Below, one piece after another: positions 9,999 to 24,009 of a stretch of DNA of 64,000 bases (position 1 is the first letter of the stretch; every line of letters begins with the position of its first letter). A program made the position numbers and the translations under genes. Source of the stretch: Symsagittifera roscoffensis (taxonomy: Eukaryota; Xenacoelomorpha; Acoela; Convolutidae). Location: positions 25,985,547 to 26,049,546 of the forward strand of contig NC_087067.1 in NCBI RefSeq assembly GCF_963678635.1. The letters run 5' to 3'. The notes under the pieces were generated by a model. That model did not search any database. It saw only the letters and a program-made list of their open reading frames with translations, and was not told where the DNA came from.

Positions 9999-11844
9999 TC
10001 GCAGAGTGAGAAATGAATATGATAGAAAAACTCTTTAAAACGAAAACCTTTCAAGCCTCAAACTGTTCTTTTAAGTAATTTTATGTAATTTTTATCTGCA
10101 TGTTTTTGGGGCAAGCTTGTAATTTTAGTTTGTATCTTTAAGCTTTAAAATTAAGAAAAAAATTAGAGCTTAAAATAGAACAGCCTTATTAGCCAAAAAA
10201 AATAGTTACAACTGATTTTCTTGAAAAAATAATCGATAATGATGGAGAAAATAATGGATTTTTTTAAGATTATAATGGATCAATTTGTACATCAAAACTG
10301 ATCGATGATAGCTTTTGTGGTCTAAGTTTGCAATAATAACGGATGATAATGACAACATATTCGACTTGAATTTTACATTATAATCGATTGTTATCCACAA
10401 AACTTCAGTGTGGGTAAGACTTAGGGTTATGAACGAGTTGCTTAAAACTACTCTCCCGAAAAAAAAACGTGATAAGCAAGCGTTGTAAGGCTTAGTGAAT
10501 CTACTACTCCATGACCGTGGACTTAAGCTATTTAAAAAAACCATTTAGTTAACAAAATAGCTCCTCTAAAGCCATCAAATGAGTTGAAAAAATATTAATT
10601 ATAATTCTTTTTCCTACAAAATTATTTTTACAAAAACTATTTTCAACGAACAATTTAATTAGAAATGGACTGAGTCTGACATAAAACCCGAGTATTTTAT
10701 TTGAGGTAACATTTTTAGGGAAGTTTTCAAATTTTCAATTTTGTAATTTTACAACATCTAATCAACTGCAGCACCGCGTGATTACAACCCTTGTTAAGAA
10801 GTAAATGTTGGCGTATACTTTCAAAATTACTGGCGGTTTCTGGAAAATTTCAAAAGAAGTATTTATAATAAAGTTAATCTCTCTGATTTAGTTTATTTCC
10901 TACATTTTCTCAGAAATAGCTAGTAAAGAAACAACTACCTAAAAATGTTATTCAAAATAATTTCGGGGCCTGAGTATAAGCCCATTCAGACCTATCTGAA
11001 TTAAGGTTTACTTTCGAAAAGGACGAGCATTTAAAATGCAAACAGAGTCGTGAAATGTCTGCTGGCTAAAATATATCGGCTGACACTGAAGGAAGATTCA
11101 GATAGATTCGGTTAAACAATTTCTTCTTAAACAGATTTCAGGGGAAGCCTGAATTAAAAGTTATGATAACCTTTCAAAGATGGAGGATCACTGTGAGTTG
11201 AATCTGTTAATTGAAAGACTGACTAAATTTAAAGATGAAGCGAAATTGGTTTTCAATTAAAGTAAATACATCTGAGAAAACGAATCAAGCAAAATTGATC
11301 GAAAATTGTGAAGCATCAAACATAGAAACAAAAAAGCTAGAACCCACGCGTTTTTTTGATCACTATTGACTCTGGTTTCGCTTAGATTCAAAGTTTTTTC
11401 AAATTTATTGATTTTTTTAAAAAATAAATAAATTACAAAAAGTTTACTTGAAAAAAAAATAGCTACAGACAGACATAATTACATTTTATCTGACGGCCTT
11501 AAACTTTCGTCTATGCGATGCCATCAAACGGTTCAAAATAGAAGCAAGCATAAATATTCCGTTTGCTTCAAAAGTTGGAACAACTTAAAATAAGGAACAA
11601 TGCGTTTCACTAATTAGTCTATAAATGTTCATCACCTGACAATAGAATCTCAGTTTCCTCAGCTTAAAAAATTGTCAATAACGTTTTTCAAGGAAACAAG
11701 TGAAACAAAAAATTTACACTGAACCCACAAAAAGTATAAGTGACAAAACCATTGAGAAACATTGTTTGTTCCAACGTTCATCCAATGTTTGTATTTGATA
11801 TCTCAAAAAGTTTGATCCGTTTTGGTTAGCTCTATGTGCTAAAA
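9999..11844. other. Spacer, no gene seen
   Basis: No supported coding region. A 112-codon minus-strand frame at 10,544-10,206 has no recognisable motif or exon border. Confidence 0.5.
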
Positions 11845-14800
11845 ATTTCATCGATCAGGGTGCGTCTAAAAAGTTTGCATCTGTGCTCAGGCTAAACCAA
11901 CACTTTTGAAAGATGTTTGAATTTAAAAAGTTCTATAAGTAATTTAAATTGCAAGTTTTCCGCCAATTAGCCGTAGTCATTAGTCATTAAGCTGCCTATA
12001 GCGGTTTGGTTTTGTGTTCTGCAAATCTCGAGCACTTTCTTATGTTTATTGAAATTTTTCATCATTTTTGAAAACAATTTGAAAAGTTTTAGTTAAAAAT
12101 TTTTCTAGGAAAATCTCTATCTTTCGGTTTTTTTAAACGCTCCTGTGTTCCAATTTTTAACAATTTTGTAACCAATTTTATTTAGAAAGTTGTTGAGTTT
12201 TACCAAGAAAATTTCAATAGGACTCTTGGTCAAACCGGGTGCATGCATAAAGTTTTGACAAAATATTGGTTGCATGGGAATCTATCCGGGACATAGTGCA
12301 AATTGAATTTCTTTAGAAACTTTATATCTCATTGCAATGAAGTCGGAACCTTACACATAACATATCTTAGGCCATGTAAGTACCAAATCAAAATCTTATA
12401 AGAATCTTTCAAAAACATACAAGATTTTGAACTCTGAGCAGCAGCTCTGTAAAATTCAAAATCATATAAAAATGTCTTAGAAGTCTTACAAGATTCCGAG
12501 TTCTGATTTCAGTTGCATTTTGGAAGCATTCTAAATTGTGTAAGATTGTTATTAGATATTGTTTTCCCTTAACCATGTAGAACGTTTAACGTTTTGAGCA
12601 AACAATTTGGCATTACGTTTTGATCATATAAAAAATACTACGACCAGTAAAAGATTTTCGACGTATGTTTCAGTCTAAGAAAAAATAGCTTTTTGAATAC
12701 CACGAGGAATAAAAAACTGATGAATATCGATTACGATTTGACAGCTTAGGCAGCTCTTATGAAAAAATGCCTGTCATATATTTTTCTTGTAAAATAGTAC
12801 CAAAGGGTGAGGGGACGCTCCAGGTGGTAAGAATGTCGAATCTTTAAGGGAGAGCGGGGGGGGGGGTGGGAGTTGGATCAGAGAAATAGACTAGATCGCC
12901 TCGTGATTAATTGAGATTAATTTTTTTAAAAAGTGTGATATCTCTTGAGAATTTTAATTATTTGATTTCAGATTTTTGATTACCTGAAGAGTCAATTTGA
13001 ATTTTCCAAATCCATTCGTCTTTCAATAGCTGTCCAAGAGTAAAAATGAGTTACCCTTAGCGCACGAGTAGCATATACAGATTGGCAAGTTTTTTTTTAA
13101 AGGTCAATATGATGAACCTTTCCGTCAAACGACGCTCCGTGATCAGGCTGGCAACGTCACAAAACTGTTCCAACGCCATCTAAAGGCATTTATAGCATCA
13201 ATGAAATAACCAGAATGAAGTAATAAAATACAAAATAGAACCAACATTTTTTAAAACTCAACGACGCAGTGTAGATGACCTTGGCAAAAAAAAATCACTG
13301 AGAAAAAAAACACACAATTATTTAAATTGACTTCTTGGAAAACAAAAAAATGCTAGCTGGTTGAAAAAAAGTAAAAACAGCTTTTGATAAGTCTCATTTT
13401 ATTAAATGAAAGAAAGTTTTTTTTTGTACATTTTTGGAAGACAAATTGTTACAAGAATGAAACCAAAAAATAACGCAGAAAAATTTTAAACAGAAAAATT
13501 TTTTTTTGCGGCAAACCATATGTCAAAAATGTTAGTTCTTACTTTTTTTTGATATTGTTAGAAAACAAAACAACTTCGAAAGCTGAAATAACGATAACAT
13601 AAAAATGTTTCAGAAAACCAGAAAAGAAATTAAAAAATTGCATACACGAATCAACCCTGTTATCCCATGAGCGATGCCAGTGACAACCTAATCAAAATTT
13701 TGTCAACAAAAACGAATTGAGGAAAAAATTATATGAAAATAAATTTTGAAAATTTACTACAGACTGAAAATTTTACGGCAGAAAAATAACCGTTTTATAA
13801 GTTCCAAATAAATATAGAGAAGATATTTTTGATATTAGTTAAGGATTGTATTATAAACCTACAAAACTCAAATACAAACCACAGAGTATACAGACTTTAA
13901 CTGATTTTGAAATGGTCGCCAAACTACCCATAGTGGACTACAAGCAAAAACTCGGAAAAAATTATGCCAAAATACAACACCAGATTTCGCATAGCAAAAA
14001 TCAATAGTTAAATGTTTCAAAACTTTATTGTCTATAGCCTTAACTGAAGCTATACTATAACCAGAACGAAACTAAGCAAAAAAACGGATTATTAAACAGA
14101 AAAGAAGGAAAAATAGAGCACTGCTCATTATAACTGGAGTGCAAAAAGTATAACAGAAACAACAAACGTAAAAGCAATTCAAACTTCAATTTTGCAGATT
14201 GCAAAACCATTTTGCATCTTGACAAAAAACAGAAATAATGTTTGCAATTTGTTCAAAAATTACTTTAAATGTTCGTTTTTAAAAAAAAACAGTTTCACAA
14301 GGTTTTTTAAGAGTGAAACTTTTTCTGCAAGTTGCTAGAATTTCGCATCTTGTTCAAAAAATGAAACAAACAATTTTTGCAACTTGACAAAACAAATCAA
14401 AACAACTTTTGATATTGGTTAAATGCAGAAAACTTTTTTCCCTTCTTCCTGGAAATTTTTGATATTGAAAACCACGGAGACATTTGATTTGAAATAACAA
14501 CACCCATTGTTTTTTTTTAGAAAAAGTCGGCAGACTTCTGGTCAGACAAAATCAAAAATTGTCATTAAATTAGGTTGGTACTTCGACTTTTGAATTTTAA
14601 AAATTTATTCCAGAAAAACTGAATTATGCGTCTGGGTTTTGTTTTTGGTTACAACCTAATTAATGTCTTTTTAATTTATTCTGAAATTGTCATATATTTG
14701 CAATACCTGATATCTTTTAATTCCGTCACGTCTCAAAATTTTTTTGACAAAATGTTTGAGTTGATTGAGCAACTCGTCACATTATATTATGATATTTGAA

Positions 14801-16200
14801 GAGTCTATATCGAAGAAAAATAAAAAAAAATGATTTGCTGTTACTTTGAATGAATTTTATAAAAACCCTGCAAAATTATGATCGCGATATGATCTAATTA
14901 ATCTATAGAAAATGCAGTTTTTCTAGTGAACGAAAAAAAATTTTCACTTGATGCAAAATTGTCTTCGGTAGCTATGTCTTTTTTTTGTGCCATTTGAGAC
15001 AAAAGAAGTTATTTGTTGAGAAAAACTAAAACTAAAACATTGGAATAGCTTGACACGTAGCAGCTGCCATCAGTAGGAACCATGTTTCCTGAGAAAGACC
15101 GTTTTATAGAAGATATGATACAAACTGTTCTTTACAGTAACTGTCTGTGCAGTACAGATTGGACCATTTTGTCTTCATTGGTAATTAAATTGAACGACGC
15201 TGTTTGCTATAGCATTTAAAATCCTCTAGAAAACTTATCTTATGCAGACGATTTCGCTCCCAGAAAAATTTACAAAAAAAAACAAAATTCTCAAGTGTAC
15301 TAAATTCTCAAACAGACAGAACAGAAACGGAAGTTTTGCTTGGTGCCAAAAAGTGTGCTTAGAAAAACTTAAGTTTAAGCTTTGCCTCCATTTTTTGACG
15401 AAAAGTGAGTCGGGACAAATTGAAAAATTTCAGCAATTTTGTTCTAGTGGGAAAAAAACGCTAAGCCATCTTTGTAACTCAAAGTTTTGCTATTCAAGAT
15501 GCTCAAAAACTTTGAAGTTGTTCCTACTGGAAACTATATTAAGAGACCAAAGCTTCATCAAGAGCTCGACAAAAATCCTTAAATTTACGATATAGGCAGT
15601 TGAATACGGAAAACAAATATTTATTGACGATCAAAAATTACAATTTTTTAATGACGCCCGAACTTCAAATACGCCTCTTCACTTTGAAACAAATTCCTTG
15701 TATCAAATGTGAAAAAAAAACTGAAGAACTGGCTTTGAGAGATCTTCTGTATGTTGAGAACTGTGATATACCATGATATTGATGTCTTTTTTATTGTTTT
15801 TATCAATCATACTTCGAGTTGAGAAGTATAAGCCAAATTAAATGTTTTTCACGACACAAAAATTTAAAACCTCTCAAAAAATGCAGATTGCTTAAAAAAA
15901 ATTTGGAAAGAAAAATGAAAAATTTTGCTAACGTTTGTAGAATCACAAAACCTGCTTAGCTTACAGAGTTCAGTTATGGTTTTGCAGTTATACCAAATTG
16001 AATGTACCGTGCATGCATTCAGAAGAAAAAAGTTCTCATAATTTCGATCCGATAGCAAATAGCTTGATATTGTGAATAGCTGCAAAACTAAGAACCAATG
16101 AAACAAAAATCAAATTTTCAACTAAAAAATGACTAAAACAATAAATTGCGTAGTCTTCTCACTTCAATTTGTTTAGCATGAAATCCTTAAAAACTTTTGC
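11845..16200. repeat. Tandem segmental duplication, copy 1
   Basis: Collinear, diverged matches link this segment to 17,385-22,070. Examples are 12,810-12,840 with 18,695-18,730; TGTCCAAGAGTAA at 13,031 with 18,972; ACCATGTTTCCTGA at 15,079 with 19,668; and GATCCGATAGCAAATAG near 16,046 with GATCTGATAGCAAGTAG near 21,915. Large indels separate the anchors, including an extra ~1.4 kb (about 13,250-14,650) here. I see no gene in it. A 117-codon frame at 15,242-15,595 overlaps conserved anchors but has no exon features. Confidence 0.7.
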
Positions 16201-17384
16201 AATATTTTCCAAGAAAATTGTAACAATTGATTGTTCAGATTTTGATTGAAAATATTTTTCTTTGAAGAATTTGTAGCAAATGCTTGACAAAAAAAAACGA
16301 CTTGACAAAAAAAATGCTTGACAAAAAGGTTTTTTTTTTGTACCTGCGAAGTGAATAAAAAAATTTGTTGGATTAAGAAACTCTTGTATTGATTTTTTGC
16401 TGCTTGTATTGTAAAATTATTACATAAAATAGGCTGGGTTACGTTTATATTAAACCAAAGGTTGCTTATTTTAAAAGAATTGTATTCAAATTGCAGGCAT
16501 AATTTGATGAAGAATACATTTTCTGACGTTCCTTTGTTGAATTGTTTGAATTTTTTCAAGTCCTGCTAAAATTGATTTAGTTTTGAAGTTTTCTTTTCGA
16601 CATATTTTCAAATTTCTGTAATTTTTTGTTATTTAACAGTTTTTCTCCGATCGAATTTCTTAATTTTCCGCTTCAAATTCTAAAAAAAGGCAGCTTTTTG
16701 TTCTTGCTCGATGTCTTCTTCATACTATTTCTGGAATGCTTATTGTGAATTTCTCATTCATATTAATATGGATCAATACCAGTTTGCTTTCAAAAATGTA
16801 AGTTTAATGGAAATGTTTTAGACAATAAAATAGATAACTTCTCTAAATTAGTTTTAATAGCTAGTACAGTAAGTTAGTTTTATTAGTATTGCAACCAATA
16901 CAAAATTTAATTTACCATAAATCGCTTGTCTTCGTTGCAATTTGTCGCAGTGCAGCAAAAAACATCCATCAATTCAATTCAGATTGAAATTATTGCTAGT
17001 ATAATGTTTTTTGGGTTAATAATGAAGCAAATTGCGATACAAATTTTAAATATTTATTTCGGTTTTCTGCATTGCAAGAAGAGCGAAACTTTCTTTGCGT
17101 CTGTGTTTTACTTTCAAAAACCAAATTAACAATCATTTTGTGAATTGATTATGAAAGTTTAATAAAACGGTGTTTCCACCAAATCAATGTGAAGAGAGAT
17201 GCTGAATTACAAAAGAAACTCAATCTACTGTTCAAGACACCGACAGGTCTATCACAATTAATATATCATGTCAACAGCTTGATTTTGGTTGTATATTGCA
17301 GCAATTCTAATTATATGGCAATTTAATTTCCAAAAACGTTTGATGAACTACAATTTTGTTGAATCTGAACAAAACTTCGAAAAT
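16201..17384. other. Spacer between duplicated segments
   Basis: AT-rich, with no gene seen. Short minus- and plus-strand frames are compatible with chance at this base composition. Confidence 0.5.
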
Positions 17385-18738
17385 AGATAAATCATCAATC
17401 AAGAAGCGTTTAAAAAGGATGCATCTTTGTTAAGGCTTGACCAAGACCTTCAAAAGTTTAATTTAAAATTTTTTTATAGCTGTTCAAATTTGCAATTTTT
17501 TTTACAATTAGACGTACTCAGCTGCTAAGTCACAAAAAAGGATAACTAACGGTTTAACATTGTTAATTCATCAAACACTACCTGTGTTTGTAGGTTTCTG
17601 TAACTGGAAAACCGAGAAAAATTTTGACAGAATGAACCATCCTGCAAAAACTTTCTTATGTGAGAATTTTTTATATATATATTTTTGAAAGTTTCCGTAT
17701 TTTTCCCAAACTTTGCGTATAATTTTCACCAGATATGTATAAGTTTTTTTTTAAAAGGCTGATTAAAACAAAAAAAAGTTTGAACTTAATGTTTAGTGCG
17801 TCATTTTTTTCTGTCCCCTTAGTTATAGATCTTTTCTTATAATAGCAATTTTTTTCGTTTGTACATTTTACAAAAATGTTGAGAAAAGCAAAAAAGTATG
17901 CTGCCAAAAAAGTTAAATTGTTTTTTAACCAAAATTACGGATAGATCACAATTCAGAAAACTTTGGTTTTGGTCATTTAAAGTTTCGGATTGCGGTTATT
18001 TTGGATGCATTCTGACAAATGTTTCGAAAAAAAATATGCAAACTATCAAAGGTAGTTTTTTTACGTGTTTTGCTTTAGCGGTAGGAAGTTTTTTCTCGGT
18101 GTCACATAAACAATTAATAGAAAATCGCATATAGTACGCTTTGGCTGTGTTTTTGTGGTGTTTACATATAATTAACAGATAATTTCAACTTTTTTTTTGC
18201 AAGTTGAACGTCTTACGGGGAACTATTTTGACTTTTCAGAGATCAAAATTGATGATTTCCTATTGCGATTAGGTTTTTAATTTTGCAAATGAATAGCACT
18301 TTTCATTTGTTTGAAAGAAAAAAAGTAATGTGATGTTTATAAACTTTCTATTGTTTTTTTCTAATATACTTAGAACCAAAATTGTTTAGAAGTTGTTATA
18401 CTTTTATAAGCAAGTTTCGTTAAAATGGCGTCTCTCGGCAAACCTGGGTTCATGCAAAGTCCATTCAATATCGTGCGAGATTGTTAATGGAATTAGTTTT
18501 TCTTTAACCAGGAGAAGCGTTCAACTTTTTGAGCCAAAATTTTGGTATTAAGATTATCAAGACCATTAAAATGAATAAGTTTTTAAAGCTCCGCCAGTAA
18601 TACAAAAACTAATAAATAATCATCAGAATTTCGCAGCCTTGGCAGCTCTTATGAAAGAAAAGAACTATCATGTATTTGCCTTTAAAAATATTAGCTGAGG
18701 GTGAGAGGATTTTTTGGGCGGCAAGAATTTCGAATCTC

Positions 18739-18739
<1 letters not shown>

Positions 18740-18774
<35 letters not shown>
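18740..18774. repeat. (GA)n microsatellite
   Basis: A pure AG dinucleotide run of about 35 bp with a purine-rich extension. At the homologous place in copy 1 (about 12,850) there is instead a run of G. Confidence 0.95.
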
Positions 18775-18777
<3 letters not shown>

Positions 18778-20327
18778 GAAAGAGAAAGAGAGAGGGAGCA
18801 GGGGGAGGGGCTCGAAAAAAGAAACTCTGTTTAATTTTGACATTGAGCCTCCTAATTTAATTTGACATTAATAGTAAAATGGAAGATCTCTTGAAAAATC
18901 TAACTAATACAGATAGTTCACTACTAGAAATGTCAATATGAGTTTCCATAACTCACAGTCTTTGAATAGTTGTCCAAGAGTAACGAAGGGCTACATTCAG
19001 TGCCTGAGTAGCGTCTAGAATTTTGGCAAAAACTTTTATAAAAGGTCAAATAAAACAAACCCTTCAATCATAAAACAAACCGTGCACAAATTGGTACTGT
19101 CATACAACCGTACTAACCACAAATAAAGACATTCAAAGCATCAATAAAACATGCAGATGAAGTAATAACATACAAAACAGAAGTAAAAGTATTCAAAAAA
19201 CTTGCCTTAAACAGTTTATTAGAATTAATGTCTTCTGAACTTAGAGCTTAATAAATGTTTTCCGAGAACATAATTAATGTCTTCGGAAATTATACCAAAT
19301 TTTTTTTTTTTGCTACATCGGGTAGTTTTTAACTACGTCACTTCTCAAATTATTTTTAACATCATCTTTTAGTTGATTAAATAACTCGTCGCTTGACAAA
19401 ATTATATTTGAAGAAAATCTGTGAAAATCTATGCAGAATGAAAAAGAAATCAATGAAGTAAAAGTTCAAATGCAATTTATTCAAACTCGCGTAAGGATCA
19501 ATCCAGTTTTCTTGTTGAATAATTTTAGGTTTCTCTATTCAACAAAAAACCTCACTTGATCCAAAATAGCTTTTGTTAATTATTTATTTTGAGACAAATA
19601 GCATTTTTTTCTGAAGAAAACTTAAATGTTGGAAGAACCTGAGAAGTGGAAGCTACCATCAGTAGAAACCATGTTTCCTGATTCAGATTGATTTATATAG
19701 AAGATGTAATACCTATGGAATATCCATGTACGAAATGTTAAGATTCTATTCTATAATTTTTGTCTGCAAAACAGATTGGAACAATTTTCCTTTATCTGGT
19801 GAGACGCAGGACCCACGCTGCTCTTTAAAACAATTTTTGGACCTCAAGTCATTTCTTTTTTCATTTTTGCAGAACAGTTTGCTTTGTGATTCTACAAAAA
19901 AACTCACTGAAGAAAAAACATCGACTATTTTTGAAATGTAGAAAAAAACCTCCAAAAAATAGAGCAGTGTTGGAAAGTTTGCTTGACAAAAAATCGAGAC
20001 AAAATGAAAAGTGCCAGAAAATTTATCCTGTCAAGTGAAAAATAACTCAAAGCCATCTCAGCACCTCGAAACCTTGTTATTCACGAGGCTGATATTTTTG
20101 GTTTTGTTCCTTAACTTGAAACATTGATCGAAAGCTTAGGGGATCCCTTAAATGTACGATAAAGCCAGTTAAATAGGAGGAGCATTTTTAAGTGACGATC
20201 AAGAAGTACAAAAAAAAAGACCTTTAAACTCGTGTGCTTACAAACAAAAAAATCTTTTATCAATTTTACTGCGTATAAAACTGAAGAACTTGCTCAAGTT
20301 TAAGAGACACTGAAAGAGAACTGTGAT

Positions 20328-21015
20328 TTACTTTGAAATTGAGCGCACATTCAGCGCTAAAACTAGCTCGCAGTTTGATTCGTAGGTCTTTTTAAAGCCC
20401 ATTTCGGATTTTTTCCACATAAAGCTCTGACACACGTGAAAGTAGCATCCCTTGATGTCAGTTTTGTAATGAGACGTAAACGCACTCAACGCCGCAATTT
20501 CAAAGTCCGACAAAACTTTTCCGGTTAGGTCACCGATAAGCGATTTAAGTGCTGTTAAGAATTTGTTACAGGTTGTTAAGCGTTTATTGCTGAGCAGAGC
20601 GTAGACGTAAGGTGAATAAAACCCGCCAATCTGAATATGTACAGTGTAGAGCAGGTAAAACTGACTGGACAGGGGCAAATAGTGAAAGTACCGTCTACAA
20701 GGCAGGTTCTGTTGTACAATTTAAGGACATTGAGGTTCTCAATGTCGCCAAAAACTAATATGCGCTCCGTTTCTTGTTTTCCGCAATCAAAAAGACAAAA
20801 TTGCTTAAAACGATCGGGTCATCTGTGGCAAAAGTGGGCAGGGATGTCGTTTGTCTATTTCTGTTTAAAGCGTGCGTTATCGCTGACCGGGAGGGCAAAG
20901 ACAGTTGGGTTGCTTTGTCGTCCTGCACCAGTTGCAAACTAGCTGTGATGGTCTCCCAACCGTCTCCTTTATTTGCTGAGCTAGTTGCCGAGCTTCTGAG
21001 CGTCCTGCGCTGAAC
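20328..21015 (-). pseudogene. MULE-type transposase, frameshifted
   Basis: Read on the minus strand, an N-proximal part (about 21,015-20,755) passes into a second frame with ERILVFGDIENL and NRTCLVDGTF, the first catalytic-Asp block of MULE transposases. After another frame change it enters a 116-codon frame with KVLSDFEIAALSAF, the second Asp block, and KGCYFHVCQSF, the characteristic C-x2-H segment. At least two frameshifts break it, so no full transposase could be made. The usual zinc-finger N-terminus and the final catalytic Glu region are missing. It would have acted in the nucleus to cut and move the element. Confidence 0.75.
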
Positions 21016-21680
21016 TCGTGACTATGCTCGTTGCTGTTTGAGATTATATTGCTCCAAGAAGTGACTAAAGTTTTTGGGCTTTTATATGATCTCCATTTGC
21101 TGCAGCGCCAGTGTGCTGCTGTCTTTGTATCGCGTGTCTTTTGAAGTTCATGGGTGTCAAGAATAAACAGTGTTTGGTCTTTTTTTTGAGGTTCCCCAAG
21201 TAAAAGAATTCATTTTTGACTATTCAATGAGTTAAAGAGTGAGACAATGAATGCAGAGTGGATACATTTTTGGTTGTGTTGTTCTAAATCAATGCCATAT
21301 TAACACTAAATTAATTACATGCTGGCACTATGTTAATCTCAAAATTGAGCCCAGTTTAAAATTAGTTGTCTTACATTTGCGTTGTTCATTAATAGCCCGA
21401 ATCTAATTCATTAATCTAGATATCATTAATCTAGATATCATTAATCTAGATATCTTAAAAGATATCATTAATCTAGATTTTATTCTGCTTACACTTTGAT
21501 CATGATTTTTATTCACAAAACAAGGAATCTTTTTAATTGGCATGGGATCTCATGGTATCGGCAATTTTCATACAGGGGACGGTACTTTTGTTATGGGAGC
21601 TTTTGGTATGGTATCTTTTGTCCTGACACCGAAATTGATGCTTTATTGTTGTCTGTGGTTTATAATTTTTTTCTGATATC
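20340..21680 (-). mobile_element. MULE-like DNA transposon remnant
   Basis: This ~1.34-kb block is present in duplication copy 2 but absent from the matching point in copy 1 (about 15,770), so it is an insertion younger than the duplication. It carries transposase coding sequence on the minus strand and a palindromic 15-bp tandem repeat. I could not identify terminal inverted repeats or a target-site duplication, so the borders are approximate. Confidence 0.7.
21413..21478. repeat. 15-bp tandem repeat with palindromic core
   Basis: Four copies of ATTAATCTAGATATC, the last two separated by TTAAAAGATATC, giving an inverted arrangement. It lies inside the MULE-like insertion and may be a subterminal repeat of it. 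Confidence 0.85.
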
Positions 21681-22070
21681 TACTTATAATCATGCGTCAA
21701 GTTTATCAGTATGAACTGAATTATTAATTTTTCACAACATAAATTTTGAAAAATTTCTTTAGCCTCATTTTTTTTTAAAATCACTTTCACAAAAATTAAC
21801 GCTAACGATAAAACTGAAAGAGTTACAGAAATTTCAGACAGTGTTTTTATATGCAATTATATCAGTTTGAAAGCACTCTGTATTATGCAGAAGAAACTGC
21901 TTCAAAGGATATTGATCTGATAGCAAGTAGGTTGATCTTAAAGAATGCTGCAAAGTTAGGTATCAAAAGAAGACAATCAAGTTCTTTAATAAAAAAATAC
22001 CGAGACAATACCATAGCCAAAACTATAGTCTTCTTACTTCAATTCCAGATGAAAACCTTCAAACTTTTTT

Positions 22071-22912
22071 GCATTATTTTTAAAAATACAAGGTATAATT
22101 TTCAACGTTTTTTTGCGAAAAATTTCAAAAATATAAATTTCTGTAAACTTATATTTTTCGTGTGTTCGGAGTTTTCATCTTCGGAAAAAAAACTGGCTGA
22201 TGCTTTCGGCGTCATACTAAAAAAAGCATCTAATTTTTTAGGCTCAGTGCTTTCTTCAAGCTTTTTTTGCTTCGCTTAGTTGGATATTTTTCTGTATGAA
22301 ACAATGATAATTTGATTTATTGAAAAATATTTTAGAAAAATGAATTTTTTCAATTGAAAATCAAGAGCAATCGTTTCAATTAAGTTTGATGTTTTTTGGG
22401 CTTTTTTTGTAAAAACACCTAAAAACAGTGGTGGAAAAAGAATCCAAGTGGAGAACTAGTCTTAGAGGAAGATTTTATAAAACAACAACTTGAAACTGCA
22501 TTAAGTTTTTGAAAACGTTTTTTTTCAGAAATTCAATCTGTTACCTTATTTATAAAGTTTCAGTTTCGGAAACAATGTTTTCACCTTATTCCTAAGAAAA
22601 ATTTCGTACTACTTCTTTTTATGAAAGCAATATCGAGTTTGAGTTTGAGACGAAGTGCAGCATCTGCTGAGAGATGAGTGTCACTCATTTCACTTTCAAG
22701 CGTATTCAAGAAAAGATTGTTTGAATTTTTTCAAAAAGAAAAAGAAGAAGAATCAAATAAAGATTCAGAAACACACATGAAATTTGTGAAATTTTTACTT
22801 TTGCTCTTTTATAATTAAAAAGTTTAAGAAAACATCAGCTTTGGCGTCCAAAACATCAGCTTTTAAGAAAACATCAGCTTTGGCGCCCAATAATTTTTAT
22901 CCAATCAAGATA
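22071..22912. other. Spacer, no gene seen
   Basis: The 142-codon frame at 21,851-22,279 continues from duplicated sequence into this spacer. It is rich in Lys and Phe as expected of AT-rich chance frames, so I do not call it. Confidence 0.5.
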
Positions 22913-23644
22913 CAGTGCTGATTTTAATTAACCGGACAAAACGCGTCAAACTTGAAATTTGAAACCCGTTTTTCTCAAATTGGGTTGAGTTTAGGTGAAA
23001 ACTTATGAAGATAAAACTTGCTTAAAATTTTAGCAGAATTAATATGGTGTAATTTGTCTTGCAAAATTCGGACCCAAAGTTTTAACCCAAAAATGGGTCA
23101 TTTTGGCTTTTCTTAGTTAATGAAGAATTACGCCGAAAATACCCAGTCGATCACAGTCATAATTATATCAAAGTGAGTCCCTTACGTAACCCAACAAACT
23201 TTAAGAAGAGTTTATTCTCCAAAACATTGTATAACTTATTTTATTTTTGTTTGATAGACAAAAAAGGTCGTTTTTACTATATAAAAAACCAATTTTTTAG
23301 TTAAAAACAATTTTTAAACGGTGTGCTATTTTTTTTGGAGAATATACCCTTGCTAAAGTTTGTTGGGCTACGTAAGGGGCTCACTTTGATATAATTATGT
23401 CTGTGATCGACTGGGTATTTTCGGCGTAATTCTTCATTAACTAAGAAAAGCCAAAATGACCCATTTTTGGGTTAAAACTTTGGGTCCGAATTTTGCAAAA
23501 CAAATTACAACATATTAATTCTGCAAAAATTTTAAGCAAGTTTTGTCTTCATAAGTTTTCACCTAAACTCAACCCAATTTGAGAAAAACGGGTTTCAAAT
23601 TTCAAGTTTGACGCGTTTTGTCCGGTTAATTAAAATCAGCACTG
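22913..23644. mobile_element. Foldback MITE, TA-flanked, copy 2
   Basis: Begins CAGTGCTGATTTTAATTAAC and ends with the inverse, with TA at 22,911-22,912 and 23,645-23,646. The two arms pair for about 270 bp each (for example GTTTTAACCCAAAAATGG against its complement near 23,460). Length (732 bp) and arm sequence match copy 1 at 5,465-6,194. It has no coding capacity. Confidence 0.88.
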
Positions 23645-24009
23645 TATATAACAATGAAAAACTCTTGCTTGTCTTGCTCTTGACGAATACTGCTCTGTGG
23701 AGTTTCCGGAAGACTTTGAGCTAGATCCTCCAAGTGATGGAGCCTCCCATTGATACTAAGCACTAAAGGTTGACATATTTTGTCGAGCCCGACAAGTTTT
23801 TCAAATAATATTCGATAACGCAAAAAATTCTGAACTTTGCTGACTGTTGGTTAAGTTTGCTAAAACTTCTAAGTTGCGATCCATTTTTTAAAATCAATTG
23901 AAGTAACATTTAACTATTTTAATTTTTTCACGTTTCTCAATGACTTTTGTTGCATTATCAAATTCACTAGTCGGAATTAAAAAGAAAATGAAAATGACTT
24001 CAAAATTAA

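Larger units (their letters stand above)
17385..22070. repeat. Tandem segmental duplication, copy 2
   Basis: Diverged partner of 11,845-16,200 in the same orientation. It contains its own additions: about 17,600-18,360, a GA microsatellite, and the MULE-like insertion at about 20,340-21,680 that interrupts an otherwise collinear match. Confidence 0.7.

Noticed and set aside
10206-10544. 112-codon minus-strand frame
   Set aside because: Looked for LINE RT or transposase motifs and found none.
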